Below are positions 26,482-35,266 of a stretch of 64,000 nucleotides of DNA, in pieces. The stretch comes from Candidatus Protochlamydia naegleriophila (GTDB taxonomy: Bacteria > Chlamydiota > Chlamydiia > Chlamydiales > Parachlamydiaceae). Position numbers and translations under genes: made by a program. The number at the start of each line of letters is the position of its first letter. Positions within the stretch are counted from its first letter, which is position 1. Location: positions 1,798,001 to 1,862,000 of the forward strand of contig NZ_LN879502.1 of assembly GCF_001499655.1 (NCBI RefSeq), written 5' to 3'. A model generated the notes under the pieces. The model was not told the origin of the DNA, did no database searches, and saw only the letters and a list, made by a program, of their open reading frames with translations.

Positions 26482-27603
26482 ATGACTACAATGAATTCAC
26501 GGCGTTGGTATTTAATAGCGTATTTGCTAATCACTTCATTTTTCTCTCCCTATTTAAGCGGACAAGAAAAGCTCTTTGTTCCCTTCGATGATCGTAGCTG
26601 GCAAATTGGCTTCCAAGAATATGCAGATGAGCAGTCAATTGTAGAAATGATTCTAAAAGGCGAAGACATACTCAGCTGGAAAGAACTATTTACTGTCCAA
26701 AAATTTGATGGAATCGGCATCTCCGCATCAGACTTTGCTAAAAATCTTGAAGAAGCTTTCAAAGAGCATCTGACAAACTATCAAGACTTAATCCTCAATC
26801 AATTTGAACCCGCCAACCTCAACATTTTTGAAAGCTCATTCGTACTCAAAGAAGAGAGTAAATCTAAAACGCAAAATATTGCTTACGACGAATACAATTT
26901 AGGACGTGTTTTAAAAGGACAGACAGCTATTTATTATGTACGCTACTCTGCAAAGGACAGAGAAACTTTTGAGAAAAATAAACAAGCCTGGCATGACCGC
27001 TTCAAACAAATGTACTTGGCAAAAGAAGCCCACCCAGATCAACAAGGGCAATGGTTCACATTTACAGATGAAGGAGTCTTCCAAGGCGACAAAAAGCTGG
27101 CTTATGAATCTAACAATCGAGTCGTCACAAATGAAGAGGCAGGCTTTAGCCTCTCGCTCCCAAAAGAATGGCTTGTAGAGGATCAAGAAACCCAAGAAAC
27201 GAACTTTGATGATCAGTATCCTTACACGATTTCGCTTATTTTTTCAGATCCCCATAGCGACCTTTATGGAGGTGTAGCCTTTCATGAAAAAGAAGCCCGC
27301 CTCACAAATGAGCTTAAAGCACTTTTACGCAAAAGATATGTTTCTCTTTACAAATCACACGCCGACAAGGCCAAATTAGTTGGAAAGGGGCAATTGCAAA
27401 CAGTATTGGGAAAAAGAGGCATTTATCTTACCATCACCGATCAAGATGAAATGGGATGGATCGCTTTCTTTGAAGATCAGCATAACGTCTATCGCCTCGA
27501 ACTCTGGGGACCAAAAAAGAGCTATAGCTTTATCAAAGCCAACTTCGATAAACTCATCGCCAATTTCCAAATGCTCGAGAAATCATCACGTGCGCAACCA
27601 TAA
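26482..27603 (+). CDS. secreted hypothetical protein
   Basis: A 373-residue protein with an N-terminal signal peptide: basic start, hydrophobic core WYLIAYLLITSFF, then SPYLSGQEK with a plausible cleavage after the Gly/Ser. The mature part is soluble, with a beta-rich C-terminal half (AGFSLSLPKEWLVED, GIYLTITDQDEMGWI) like small periplasmic domains of the PsbP/DUF1795 kind, though I cannot confirm this. ATG 26482 follows AGGAGGAA, one of the best ribosome binding sites here. Not linked to the divergent chemosensory operon except by shared upstream DNA. Function unknown. Confidence 0.75.
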   Translation: MTTMNSRRWYLIAYLLITSFFSPYLSGQEKLFVPFDDRSWQIGFQEYADEQSIVEMILKGEDILSWKELFTVQKFDGIGISASDFAKNLEEAFKEHLTNYQDLILNQFEPANLNIFESSFVLKEESKSKTQNIAYDEYNLGRVLKGQTAIYYVRYSAKDRETFEKNKQAWHDRFKQMYLAKEAHPDQQGQWFTFTDEGVFQGDKKLAYESNNRVVTNEEAGFSLSLPKEWLVEDQETQETNFDDQYPYTISLIFSDPHSDLYGGVAFHEKEARLTNELKALLRKRYVSLYKSHADKAKLVGKGQLQTVLGKRGIYLTITDQDEMGWIAFFEDQHNVYRLELWGPKKSYSFIKANFDKLIANFQMLEKSSRAQP

Positions 27604-27610
27604 GCCATAT

Positions 27611-27627
27611 AGGGGCTAAAGGCCCCT
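27611..27627. terminator. weak hairpin after secreted-protein gene
   Basis: AGGGGC and GCCCCT form a 6-base stem around TAAAG just after the stop codon. There is no T run, so termination is uncertain. Confidence 0.25.
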
Positions 27628-27862
27628 TAAAGCCTTATCTGTGGCCATTATCATTCAAAAAGAAACATCGGTTTACCGAAATAAGCAGAAGGCTTCGCCT
27701 TCAATCAAACATCTATGAACCAGACATGCGTGGAATCGTTAGTCAAAAAATAAAACATTTCGGTCCCGACAAATGGGCTGATCAGAGACACAGATTTTAA
27801 GTTAAGGGCAAGAACTTTCGCATTGCCCCAAAGCTAATTCACAGATTTTTGTGCGAATGCGA

Positions 27863-28093
27863 CTACTTTACTAGCCGAATCGATGGTGTAGTGGAATCCA
27901 GACAATCTTCTTCTTGATCCATATAAAATTGAGCCCCCTGAAGAAGATAAGAAGCCAGTGTTGCATCTCCTTGATAAGTCATCTCAACCTGCATATTTCC
28001 ATCTTCCGATAGCTCTCCGCAGGTAATCAGCACATAGCAGGCAGGATTTTTTTCTAAAACCTCTTGCAAATGCTTTCGACCTCTATTGTTCAT
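27863..28093 (-). CDS. small hypothetical protein
   Basis: A 76-residue protein with ATG 28093 preceded by TTAGGAGC, a strong ribosome binding site. It begins MNNRGRKHLQEVLEKNP and has a central strand pattern (ACYVLITCGELSEDGNMQVEM). No membrane segment or signal peptide. The site and normal composition make it a likely gene. Function unknown. Confidence 0.6.
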   Translation of the reverse strand: MNNRGRKHLQEVLEKNPACYVLITCGELSEDGNMQVEMTYQGDATLASYLLQGAQFYMDQEEDCLDSTTPSIRLVK

Positions 28094-28603
28094 ATTGCTC
28101 CTAACTTAATTTAATCGATTAAGAGAGTGTCTTGAAACTTTAGGTATGGCACTTTATCGCTCAATTTTGCGGCCTATACACAAAACACCTGGAAAATAGG
28201 CTTTCACATCCTCTAAAAACCAATTCTTCAGGTGTTTTATCTACAATGCCAAATTGAGCAAACGTTCATCTCATCCTGGGTTTTAAGACCCACCCGAGCA
28301 GCTGACTTAATCTTCCGAAGCAAAAAATGGTTCAGAAAACATTCAGGGAGGAAAAACAAGCAACTCCTTGGCAGTTGTCACATTAGCGGATACGATAATT
28401 TATTACCAAGGCAAACTTGTTCTGGATGGATATTCTTTTTACCCCTCCTTCGTGACTCAAATTTTATCTTTTCTCTTTATTATAAATAATTTTTAAACGA
28501 TTAATAATGATGGTTACACAAGCACTAACTGAGAAATCCTTTTTGGTTTGTCTGAAAATTCAAAGTCTTTTGAGAGAATTTGAGAGAAAATGTGAGCTGA
28601 ACT
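28094..28603. other. intergenic region before the AST operon
   Basis: About 510 bases between divergent genes. It contains a long imperfect inverted repeat (28159-28259). An 85-codon plus-strand frame (28232-28489) begins inside that repeat and lacks a ribosome binding site; I do not call it. The promoter of the downstream catabolic operon should lie in 28490-28600. Confidence 0.45.
28159..28259. repeat. long imperfect inverted repeat
   Basis: The left arm (28159-28191) and right arm (28229-28259) match in inverted orientation over about 31 bases, with perfect ends: GCTCAATTT outside and AAAACACCTG / CAGGTGTTTT inside, around a 37-base loop. It may be an RNA structure in the operon leader, a regulator site, or a remnant of a small mobile element. 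Confidence 0.55.
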
Positions 28604-29848
28604 ATGAATGTTTCCATCCAGGCCTTCATTCCTTACCTAAAGTGGATTGACAGTCAGGCTTCCTACCTACACCACCTTGTTAGAGCATGGTCTAACATCA
28701 ATACATTTTCCTACAATACCGAGGGATTGGCAACCCTATTAAGTACTTTAAAGCGGGACTTTTTGGGCTTAGAAGGCAATATGCACCTTATTTCACTCCC
28801 TCCTCGCCAAATTATTGGAGCTAAAGGAGAGCTAAGAGAACAAATGCTTGGACAAGCTTTGCGAATCAAAAAACGCCCTCACGCACCTATTCAAATCCTG
28901 CTTGCGGGTCATATGGACACCGTCTACCCCCCATCCAGCCCTTTTCAAATCGTACGTGAAAAGGACCATCAAACATGGATTGGACCGGGTGTAACCGATA
29001 TGAAAGGAGGCTTAGCCATTTTACTCGTGACTCTAGCAGCTTTAGAACGTTCCCCGTATGCAGATCAAATTGGATGGGAAGTACTCATCAATCCAGACGA
29101 AGAAATTGGTTCACCAGGTTCAGCCTATTTATTCGAAGAAGCTGCGAGACGCAATCACATCGGCCTCATTTTCGAACCCTCATTTCCAGATGGCGCATTC
29201 GTCAGCTCACGTAAGGGATCAGCAACCTATAGCATAACCGTCAAAGGACGCTCTGCTCACGTTGGACGCAATTTTTCAGAAGGGCGCCATGCTATCTATG
29301 CCCTATCCCAATTCATTCAAAAAGTAGAGCTGCTGAATAAACCAGATGAAGGAGTCATTGTCAATGTGGGCTACGTCGAGGGCGGCGGCCCGGTCAACAT
29401 CGTTCCCGATTTTGCTGCCTGCCGCTTAAATATGAGAACCTCGAACGCCGACGATATTTTATTCTTGCAGCGCACCCTTCAAGACATTGCCTCACTTTGC
29501 CAGCAAAAAGAGGGAATCCAGCTCTCCATTATCAATGAAACAGAGCGCATGCCAAAGCCGCTTACTCAAAATCTGCAAGTTTTATTTGAATTGTACGCTG
29601 ACTGCGCTCACGACTTGCATATTCCCTTCCAGTTAAGAGAAACAGGCGGTGTCTGCGATGGCAATATCACCTCTGGAGCAGGCCTGCCGACTATGGATTC
29701 AATTGGTGCAGTTGGCGGCTGCATCCACACCCATGAAGAATACTTATTTCTGCCAAGCTTAGTCGAGCGCACCAAACTCGCAAGCTTATTTTTATTCAAA
29801 CTTGCAACGAAAGAACTCATCATTCAACGGGAGCCGCATCATGGCTGA
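28604..29848 (+). CDS. M20-family metallohydrolase, likely succinylglutamate desuccinylase role
   Basis: A 414-residue M20 (ArgE/DapE/carboxypeptidase G2) hydrolase. Zinc ligands are visible: His in GHMDTVYPP, Asp in DMKGG, the Glu pair in PDEEIGSPGS, Glu in FEPS, and His in HTHEEYL; the dimerisation lid contains GSATYSITVKGRSAHVG. The family cleaves N-acyl or peptide bonds of amino acids. It is the first gene of the arginine succinyltransferase cluster, which lacks AstE, so I infer that it removes succinate from N-succinylglutamate. A different N-acyl-amino-acid substrate is possible. It overlaps the aminotransferase gene by 8 bases. Confidence 0.85.
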   Translation: MNVSIQAFIPYLKWIDSQASYLHHLVRAWSNINTFSYNTEGLATLLSTLKRDFLGLEGNMHLISLPPRQIIGAKGELREQMLGQALRIKKRPHAPIQILLAGHMDTVYPPSSPFQIVREKDHQTWIGPGVTDMKGGLAILLVTLAALERSPYADQIGWEVLINPDEEIGSPGSAYLFEEAARRNHIGLIFEPSFPDGAFVSSRKGSATYSITVKGRSAHVGRNFSEGRHAIYALSQFIQKVELLNKPDEGVIVNVGYVEGGGPVNIVPDFAACRLNMRTSNADDILFLQRTLQDIASLCQQKEGIQLSIINETERMPKPLTQNLQVLFELYADCAHDLHIPFQLRETGGVCDGNITSGAGLPTMDSIGAVGGCIHTHEEYLFLPSLVERTKLASLFLFKLATKELIIQREPHHG

Positions 29849-31235
29849 AAAACCTAAGCTAGCTTCTCAGCTATTTAAAAATGACCCTCGCATTGACGAG
29901 GCAAAAAGGCTTGTTTTAGAAGCTTTAAAAGATCATCAAGCGTCTTTGACCCAGATTCGTCCGCCTCAAAAAGAAGCCGCTCAAAACTACAAGGACATGC
30001 TAGACGCATTCAATGAATTGCGCGGGGCCCCCCTCTATTTTCCGTACCTTGGAAGCGGATTTGGAAAAGGAGCTCTCGTCGAATTGCTGGACGGCAGTGT
30101 AAAATATGATATGATTAGCGGCATCGGCCCCCACTACTGGGGTCATAGCCATCCTGACATCATAACTGTAGCTATTGAAGCAGCCCTCAATGATACAGTC
30201 ATGCAGGGGCATTTGCAGCAAGGGACAGAAGCTTTTCAATTTTCCAAAATACTTGTTGAAGCCTCTGGAATGGATCACTGCTTTTTATCTTCTTCTGGCG
30301 CCATGGCCAATGAAAATGCCCTCAAACTCGCTTTTCAAAAGAAATTTCCAGCCAACCGCGTACTGGCCTTTGAAAAGTGCTTCATGGGACGGACAACAAC
30401 GCTTTCACAAGTCACGGACAAACCCTCTTTCCGGGAAGGACTTCCTCAATCGATTGCAGTTGATTATGTGCCCTTCTACCGCGAAGAAGAGCCTGAAGAG
30501 AGCACCAAGCAGGCTGTGCAAACCTTAAGACGACACCTGGCTCGCTACCCCAAGCAGCATGCCGTCATGTGTTTTGAACTGGTGCAGGGCGAAGGGGGCT
30601 TTCATTGCGGAACAACTCATTTTTTTAAAGCCTTGATGACTGTCTTAAAAGAGCATGACATTACAATCTTTGTCGATGAGGTCCAAACATTTGGCAGAAC
30701 AACCCAGTTATTTGCCTATCGCCATTTTGAACTGGAAGAATTTGTCGACTTAGTTTCCATTGGCAAGTTGTCACAAGTCTGCGCTACCCTTTTTAAATCA
30801 AATTTTAAGCCCAAAGCTGGCCTTCTGAGTCAAACCTTCACAAGCAGTACCGTAGCCATGCAAGTAGGGCTTGCAATTGTTGATCATCTACTCACCGGCC
30901 GCTACTTCGGCCCTGACGGTAAAATTGCACATATCCACACTCTCTTCGTCGAAGGATTTGAAAGGCTTCAAAAAACGTATCCGGGCTCAGTTCAAGGCCC
31001 TTATGGCATAGGAAGCATGCTAGCTTTTACCCCTTTCGACGGAAATATACAAAGAGTTACGCAGTTTATCCAAGATTTGTTTCAAGCAGGTGTAATCAGC
31101 TTCATTGCAGGGAGCAATCCAGCACGAGTAAGATTCTTAATTCCCGTCGGTGCGATTACAGTAAAAGATATTGAACATGTAATGGACATTATAGAAGCTG
31201 TGATCAAAATGAATAGGGATGCGCGTATACCATGA
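29841..31235 (+). CDS. astC: class III aminotransferase, likely succinylornithine transaminase
   Basis: A 464-residue class III PLP aminotransferase. It has the substrate-tunnel GIGPHYWGHSHPD, the phosphate-binding SSSGAMANENALK, the VDEVQTFGRT motif and the PLP Lys in SIGKLSQV. By position between an M20 hydrolase and astA it should convert N-succinylornithine to the semialdehyde with 2-oxoglutarate. It is longer than E. coli AstC (406 residues) and its N-terminus recalls lysine 6-aminotransferases, so lysine or ornithine are alternative substrates. ATG 29841 is chosen because GGGAG lies upstream; it overlaps the previous gene. astA overlaps its stop (ATGA). Confidence 0.8.
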   Translation: MAEKPKLASQLFKNDPRIDEAKRLVLEALKDHQASLTQIRPPQKEAAQNYKDMLDAFNELRGAPLYFPYLGSGFGKGALVELLDGSVKYDMISGIGPHYWGHSHPDIITVAIEAALNDTVMQGHLQQGTEAFQFSKILVEASGMDHCFLSSSGAMANENALKLAFQKKFPANRVLAFEKCFMGRTTTLSQVTDKPSFREGLPQSIAVDYVPFYREEEPEESTKQAVQTLRRHLARYPKQHAVMCFELVQGEGGFHCGTTHFFKALMTVLKEHDITIFVDEVQTFGRTTQLFAYRHFELEEFVDLVSIGKLSQVCATLFKSNFKPKAGLLSQTFTSSTVAMQVGLAIVDHLLTGRYFGPDGKIAHIHTLFVEGFERLQKTYPGSVQGPYGIGSMLAFTPFDGNIQRVTQFIQDLFQAGVISFIAGSNPARVRFLIPVGAITVKDIEHVMDIIEAVIKMNRDARIP

Positions 31236-32248
31236 TTGTCATTCGACCAATCACAAAATCTGATTTAAAAGTATTTGCAGAATTCTCGTTCGAATCCTTG
31301 CTCGGCATGACAAACCTGCCAAGGGACCGGGACAAGTTGCATGATAAAATGACCTTATCCGAGCTGTCCTTCCAAAAACAAGTTGAAAAACCAGGAGGCG
31401 AAGAGTACTTCTTTGTGCTCGAGGATTTGACTACCGGCCGTATTGGCGGAACCTGCGGCATCCTGTCCCAAAACAATGCAAGACGTAACTACTTGTACCG
31501 AATCGAAAGCCTTCCTTTAGATGCTAAACACATCTCTTCCCCTAAAGAAATAAAAATTCTAAGAGCCATCTATAGTTCGCTTGCAGCCTCAGAAGTCTGC
31601 TCTCTATATCTACAGCCAACTTTTAGACATAGTGGACAGGGACGCTTGCTCTCATTAAGCCGCTTTCTTTTCATAGCCGCCCATCGCCATCGATTCGAAA
31701 AAAAAATCACTGCTGAAATGCGCGGCTACATCGATCAGCGCCAAATTTCTCCTTTTTGGGAAGCCGTAGGAGGTCATTTTTGCAATCTTTCATTTGTTGA
31801 AGTCATGGCTCAGCTAGACCAGGATCGGACATTCATTTCAGAGATTTTACCTAAGTTTCCAATCTATCTATCCTTACTTCCCAAAGAGGCTCAAGAAGTC
31901 ATTGGCAAAACCCATGAAAATACAAAACCAGCCATCAACATGTTAATGCAAGAAGGCTTTGCCTTTAATAATGAAATTGATATTTTCGACGGAGGCCCCT
32001 TACTAGTCGCTCCGACAAGTAGCATCCGGACTATCAAAAATAGCGCCCTTACTCAAATAGCGATCACTTCCGACGCTTTATCAGAAGAAGCAGAGTATAT
32101 CTTAGCCAATGATAGGCTTGATTTTAGAGCATGTTTTGGGAGAATGCAAATTCTCTCAAAACATCAAGCCCTGATCAACGAAGAGGTTGCAAATGCTCTA
32201 CTCGTTAAAGCTGGAGACTCTATTCGTTATATATCGATACACCCATGA
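31232..32248 (+). CDS. astA: arginine N-succinyltransferase
   Basis: A 338-residue AstA, transferring succinyl from succinyl-CoA to arginine, the first step of the AST pathway. The match to the E. coli protein is clear along the length: MIVIRPI start, YFFVLEDLTTGRIGGTCGI, SEVCSLYLQP, AEMRGYIDQ, SPFWEAVGGHF and the C-terminal NEIDIFDGGPLL. Length is usual (E. coli 344). ATG 31232 overlaps the aminotransferase stop by four bases. Second in the metabolic logic, third in the operon. Confidence 0.96.
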   Translation: MIVIRPITKSDLKVFAEFSFESLLGMTNLPRDRDKLHDKMTLSELSFQKQVEKPGGEEYFFVLEDLTTGRIGGTCGILSQNNARRNYLYRIESLPLDAKHISSPKEIKILRAIYSSLAASEVCSLYLQPTFRHSGQGRLLSLSRFLFIAAHRHRFEKKITAEMRGYIDQRQISPFWEAVGGHFCNLSFVEVMAQLDQDRTFISEILPKFPIYLSLLPKEAQEVIGKTHENTKPAINMLMQEGFAFNNEIDIFDGGPLLVAPTSSIRTIKNSALTQIAITSDALSEEAEYILANDRLDFRACFGRMQILSKHQALINEEVANALLVKAGDSIRYISIHP

Positions 32249-32305
32249 ATTCTCCAAGGGGTGTCTTAAAAAGATCTGACAGAATACAACGCAAGGCATT
32301 TGAAT

Positions 32306-33805
32306 ATGCAAGAACATCCAAGCCTTTTTACAAATCATCGCTGGTCTATCGGAGAAGGCCTTCCCTTTGCCTCCATCAATCCAGCTACAGGAGCAATTGT
32401 TTGGCAAGGTAATGAAACAAGCGAAAGGCAAGTCTATGAGGCCGTTCAAAACGCAAAGCAAGCGTTTGAAAAATGGTCTGGTTTAACAATGGATGAACGA
32501 TCGCAACATCTAGATCACTTCGGCGAAATACTCAAACAAAATGCCATGCAGCTTGCAGAAGCCATTTCACAAGAAACGGGAAAGCCTTTATGGGACTCTA
32601 GAAATGAAGTCTCCGCCATGATTAATAAAATTGGCCTATCCTTAGAAGCTTATGGAAGACGTTGCGCAGGAATGATTCGAGAGCAGCCTCAATCAAGATC
32701 TATAACAAGGCACCGACCACACGGAGTCGTGGCAGTATTCGGCCCTTTCAACTTTCCAGGACACCTGCCAGGTGGACATATCATTCCAGCCCTTCTGGCT
32801 GGCAATACTGTTGTTTTCAAACCAAGCGAACTCACGCCGCTTGTCGCAGAGATTACCCTCTCTTTTTGGGAAAAGGCCAATTTACCGGCGGGAGTACTCA
32901 ATTTGGTTCAAGGAGGAAAAGAAACAGGGCAAGCCCTCGTACACCACCCAGATATTCAAGGAGTATTTTTTACCGGAAGCTACAAGACTGGACTCTTTCT
33001 ATCCAATTACTTCGGCAATTACCCGCAAAAAATCCTGGCTTTGGAGATGGGCGGCAACAACCCCCTTATTGTCAGTCAAATTACCGACCTTGAAACAGCC
33101 GCCTATTTAACAATCCAGTCTGCATATCTCTCAAGTGGGCAGCGCTGCACATGTGCAAGGCGCTTAATCGTCCCTGCTGGCAAAATCGGTGACGAATTCC
33201 TCAATACTTTACAAGAAATGATTAAAACAATCGTTGTTGGCCCTTATACGCAAATTCCCGAACCATTTATGGGCCCCGTCATTTCTACACAACAAGCCAA
33301 GTATTTGCTAGAAGCCCAGCAAAACCTTATAGATAAAGGCGGCAGGCCTATTCTTGAAATGGCTGCTATTCAACCAGGAACAGCCTTTTTATCGCCTGGC
33401 TTAATGGACGTCTCAGATATAGCAGAGCGCCCGGATGAAGAAATTTTTGGTCCTTTTTTACAAATCATTCGCGTCAGAAACTTTCATGAGGCAGTCAAAG
33501 AAGCGAATCAAACTAAATTTGGATTGGCAGCGGGGCTATTTAGCGATCAACAAGAAGAATATAATTATTTCTACAAAAACATAAGGGCAGGAATCATCAA
33601 CTGGAATACTCAGCTGACAGGAGCCAGCAGCGCCGCCCCCTTCGGTGGCATTGGTTGTAGCGGTAATTTCAGGCCAAGCGCTTATTACGCTGCTGATTAT
33701 TGCTCTTACCCAGTAGCCTCTTTGGAAACGCCAACTTTGAAAATGCCAAGCATTACACAGCCAGGCCTGAAAGCCAAAACTGAACAACCCAAAATGACTT
33801 ATTAA
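32306..33805 (+). CDS. astD: succinylglutamate-semialdehyde dehydrogenase
   Basis: A 499-residue aldehyde dehydrogenase oxidising N-succinylglutamate semialdehyde to N-succinylglutamate with NAD. It shows the FGPFNFPGHLPGGH segment typical of AstD, the FTGSYKTG nucleotide loop, the catalytic Glu in LEMGGNN and the Cys nucleophile in SGQRCTCARR. ATG 32306 is preferred, with AAGG about 9 bases upstream; a TTG at 32300 is possible. It lies 57 bases after astA. Confidence 0.96.
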   Translation: MQEHPSLFTNHRWSIGEGLPFASINPATGAIVWQGNETSERQVYEAVQNAKQAFEKWSGLTMDERSQHLDHFGEILKQNAMQLAEAISQETGKPLWDSRNEVSAMINKIGLSLEAYGRRCAGMIREQPQSRSITRHRPHGVVAVFGPFNFPGHLPGGHIIPALLAGNTVVFKPSELTPLVAEITLSFWEKANLPAGVLNLVQGGKETGQALVHHPDIQGVFFTGSYKTGLFLSNYFGNYPQKILALEMGGNNPLIVSQITDLETAAYLTIQSAYLSSGQRCTCARRLIVPAGKIGDEFLNTLQEMIKTIVVGPYTQIPEPFMGPVISTQQAKYLLEAQQNLIDKGGRPILEMAAIQPGTAFLSPGLMDVSDIAERPDEEIFGPFLQIIRVRNFHEAVKEANQTKFGLAAGLFSDQQEEYNYFYKNIRAGIINWNTQLTGASSAAPFGGIGCSGNFRPSAYYAADYCSYPVASLETPTLKMPSITQPGLKAKTEQPKMTY

Positions 33806-33844
33806 ATCGCCAATGAAATCGCAACATACATGGACAAGGCAAAC

Positions 33845-35221
33845 ATGCTAGATCAAGTAGACGAAATTAATTTTGACGGAATAATCGGACCCACACATAA
33901 CTACAGCGGACTTTCTTTTGGAAATATAGCTTCCATGGACCATGGCCATTTAACCTCGAATCCCAAAAAAGCAGCCTTGCAAGGACTTGAAAAGATGCGC
34001 ACGCTTGCATCGCTTGGAATCAAACAAGCTGTTCTACCTCCGCAAGAGCGTCCCTTTATTCCAATTTTGCGAGCGTTAGGATATACAGGGTCTGACACAG
34101 CTCTTCTTCAACAAGTTTGGAAAGATCACCCATCCCTTCTCCTTTCCTGCAGCTCGTCAGCAAGCATGTGGACTGCTAATGCTGCTACAGTAACTCCATC
34201 GAGCGATTCCAACGATAAACGCGTTCACTTTACTCCAGCCAACCTTATAAGCAAATTTCATCGCTCCTTTGAAGCGCCTGGCACCTCGTTCATCTTGCGC
34301 CGCATTTTTGAAAATCCAGCCTACTTTGCCCACCACTTTCCTCTGCCCGCTCAAGATGACTTTGCAGACGAAGGCGCTGCCAATCATACACGCTTTTGCA
34401 AACGGCATGATCAGCCAGGAACCCACTTATTCGTCTATGGACGCAAGATTCAAAATCCTCAAGCTGCGTTCCCCAAAAAATTCCCAGTACGGCAAACAGA
34501 TGAGGCTTCAAAGGCCATTGCTCGTACCCACCACTTGTCTCCCAATCAAGTCATCTTTGCGCAACAAAATCCAGAGGCAATCGATGCAGGCGTTTTTCAT
34601 AACGATGTCATTTCTGTCGGCAATCAAAATGTTTTCCTCTACCACGAAAAAGCATTTGTAGATTCCGAATCTGTAGCTTCGCAGATAAAACGATTACTGG
34701 AAGAGCAACAAACAGACGCACACCTACTGCGCATCTCAAGCGACCAGCTTTCCTTGGAAGAAGCAGTTAAAACCTATTTTTTCAATTCCCAACTCATCAC
34801 CCTGCCCAATCAAACCATGGCTCTCATTGCACCGCAAGAATGCCAAGAATCCGACTCTGCCCGCAAACTTATCCAATCCATCCTCGATCAATCGAATCAC
34901 CCCATTAAACAAGTGATTTATCAAGATATTCGCGAAAGCATGCAAAATGGGGGAGGCCCGGCATGTTTAAGGCTAAGAGTTGTCTTAAATCAAAAAGAAC
35001 AAACCTCTATGCTGTCTTCGATTTTACTAACAGACCACCTCTACAACCAACTCGTTCAGTGGATTAATAAATATTACCGCGATCGTTTAATCCCCGAAGA
35101 CCTCATCGATCCTCAGCTATTAAATGAGAGCAGGCAAGCATTAGATGCATTAACCGGCATTTTAAAAGTGGGTCCGATTTATCCTTTTCAATTGCAGCAT
35201 TTAAACTCTCCTCCAAATTAA
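33845..35221 (+). CDS. astB: N-succinylarginine dihydrolase
   Basis: A 458-residue AstB of the amidinotransferase/dihydrolase fold, converting N2-succinylarginine to N2-succinylornithine, ammonia and CO2. Diagnostic blocks: NFDGIIGPTHNYSGLSFGN, ERPFIPILRALG, MWTANAATV, FHNDVISVGN and the catalytic Cys in NGGGPACLRLR. ATG 33845 is preferred because AAGG lies 5 bases upstream and the N-terminus then matches the family; ATG 33830 is an alternative. It completes arginine-to-succinylglutamate chemistry with astA, astC and astD. Confidence 0.96.
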   Translation: MLDQVDEINFDGIIGPTHNYSGLSFGNIASMDHGHLTSNPKKAALQGLEKMRTLASLGIKQAVLPPQERPFIPILRALGYTGSDTALLQQVWKDHPSLLLSCSSSASMWTANAATVTPSSDSNDKRVHFTPANLISKFHRSFEAPGTSFILRRIFENPAYFAHHFPLPAQDDFADEGAANHTRFCKRHDQPGTHLFVYGRKIQNPQAAFPKKFPVRQTDEASKAIARTHHLSPNQVIFAQQNPEAIDAGVFHNDVISVGNQNVFLYHEKAFVDSESVASQIKRLLEEQQTDAHLLRISSDQLSLEEAVKTYFFNSQLITLPNQTMALIAPQECQESDSARKLIQSILDQSNHPIKQVIYQDIRESMQNGGGPACLRLRVVLNQKEQTSMLSSILLTDHLYNQLVQWINKYYRDRLIPEDLIDPQLLNESRQALDALTGILKVGPIYPFQLQHLNSPPN

Positions 35222-35266
35222 AGCCTCTACAATGAAATCAAAGAGTAGAAACTTAAGGCGTGACTG

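Noticed and set aside
28232-28489. Plus-strand 85-codon frame
   Set aside because: Starts inside the inverted repeat, lacks a ribosome binding site and has an odd composition.
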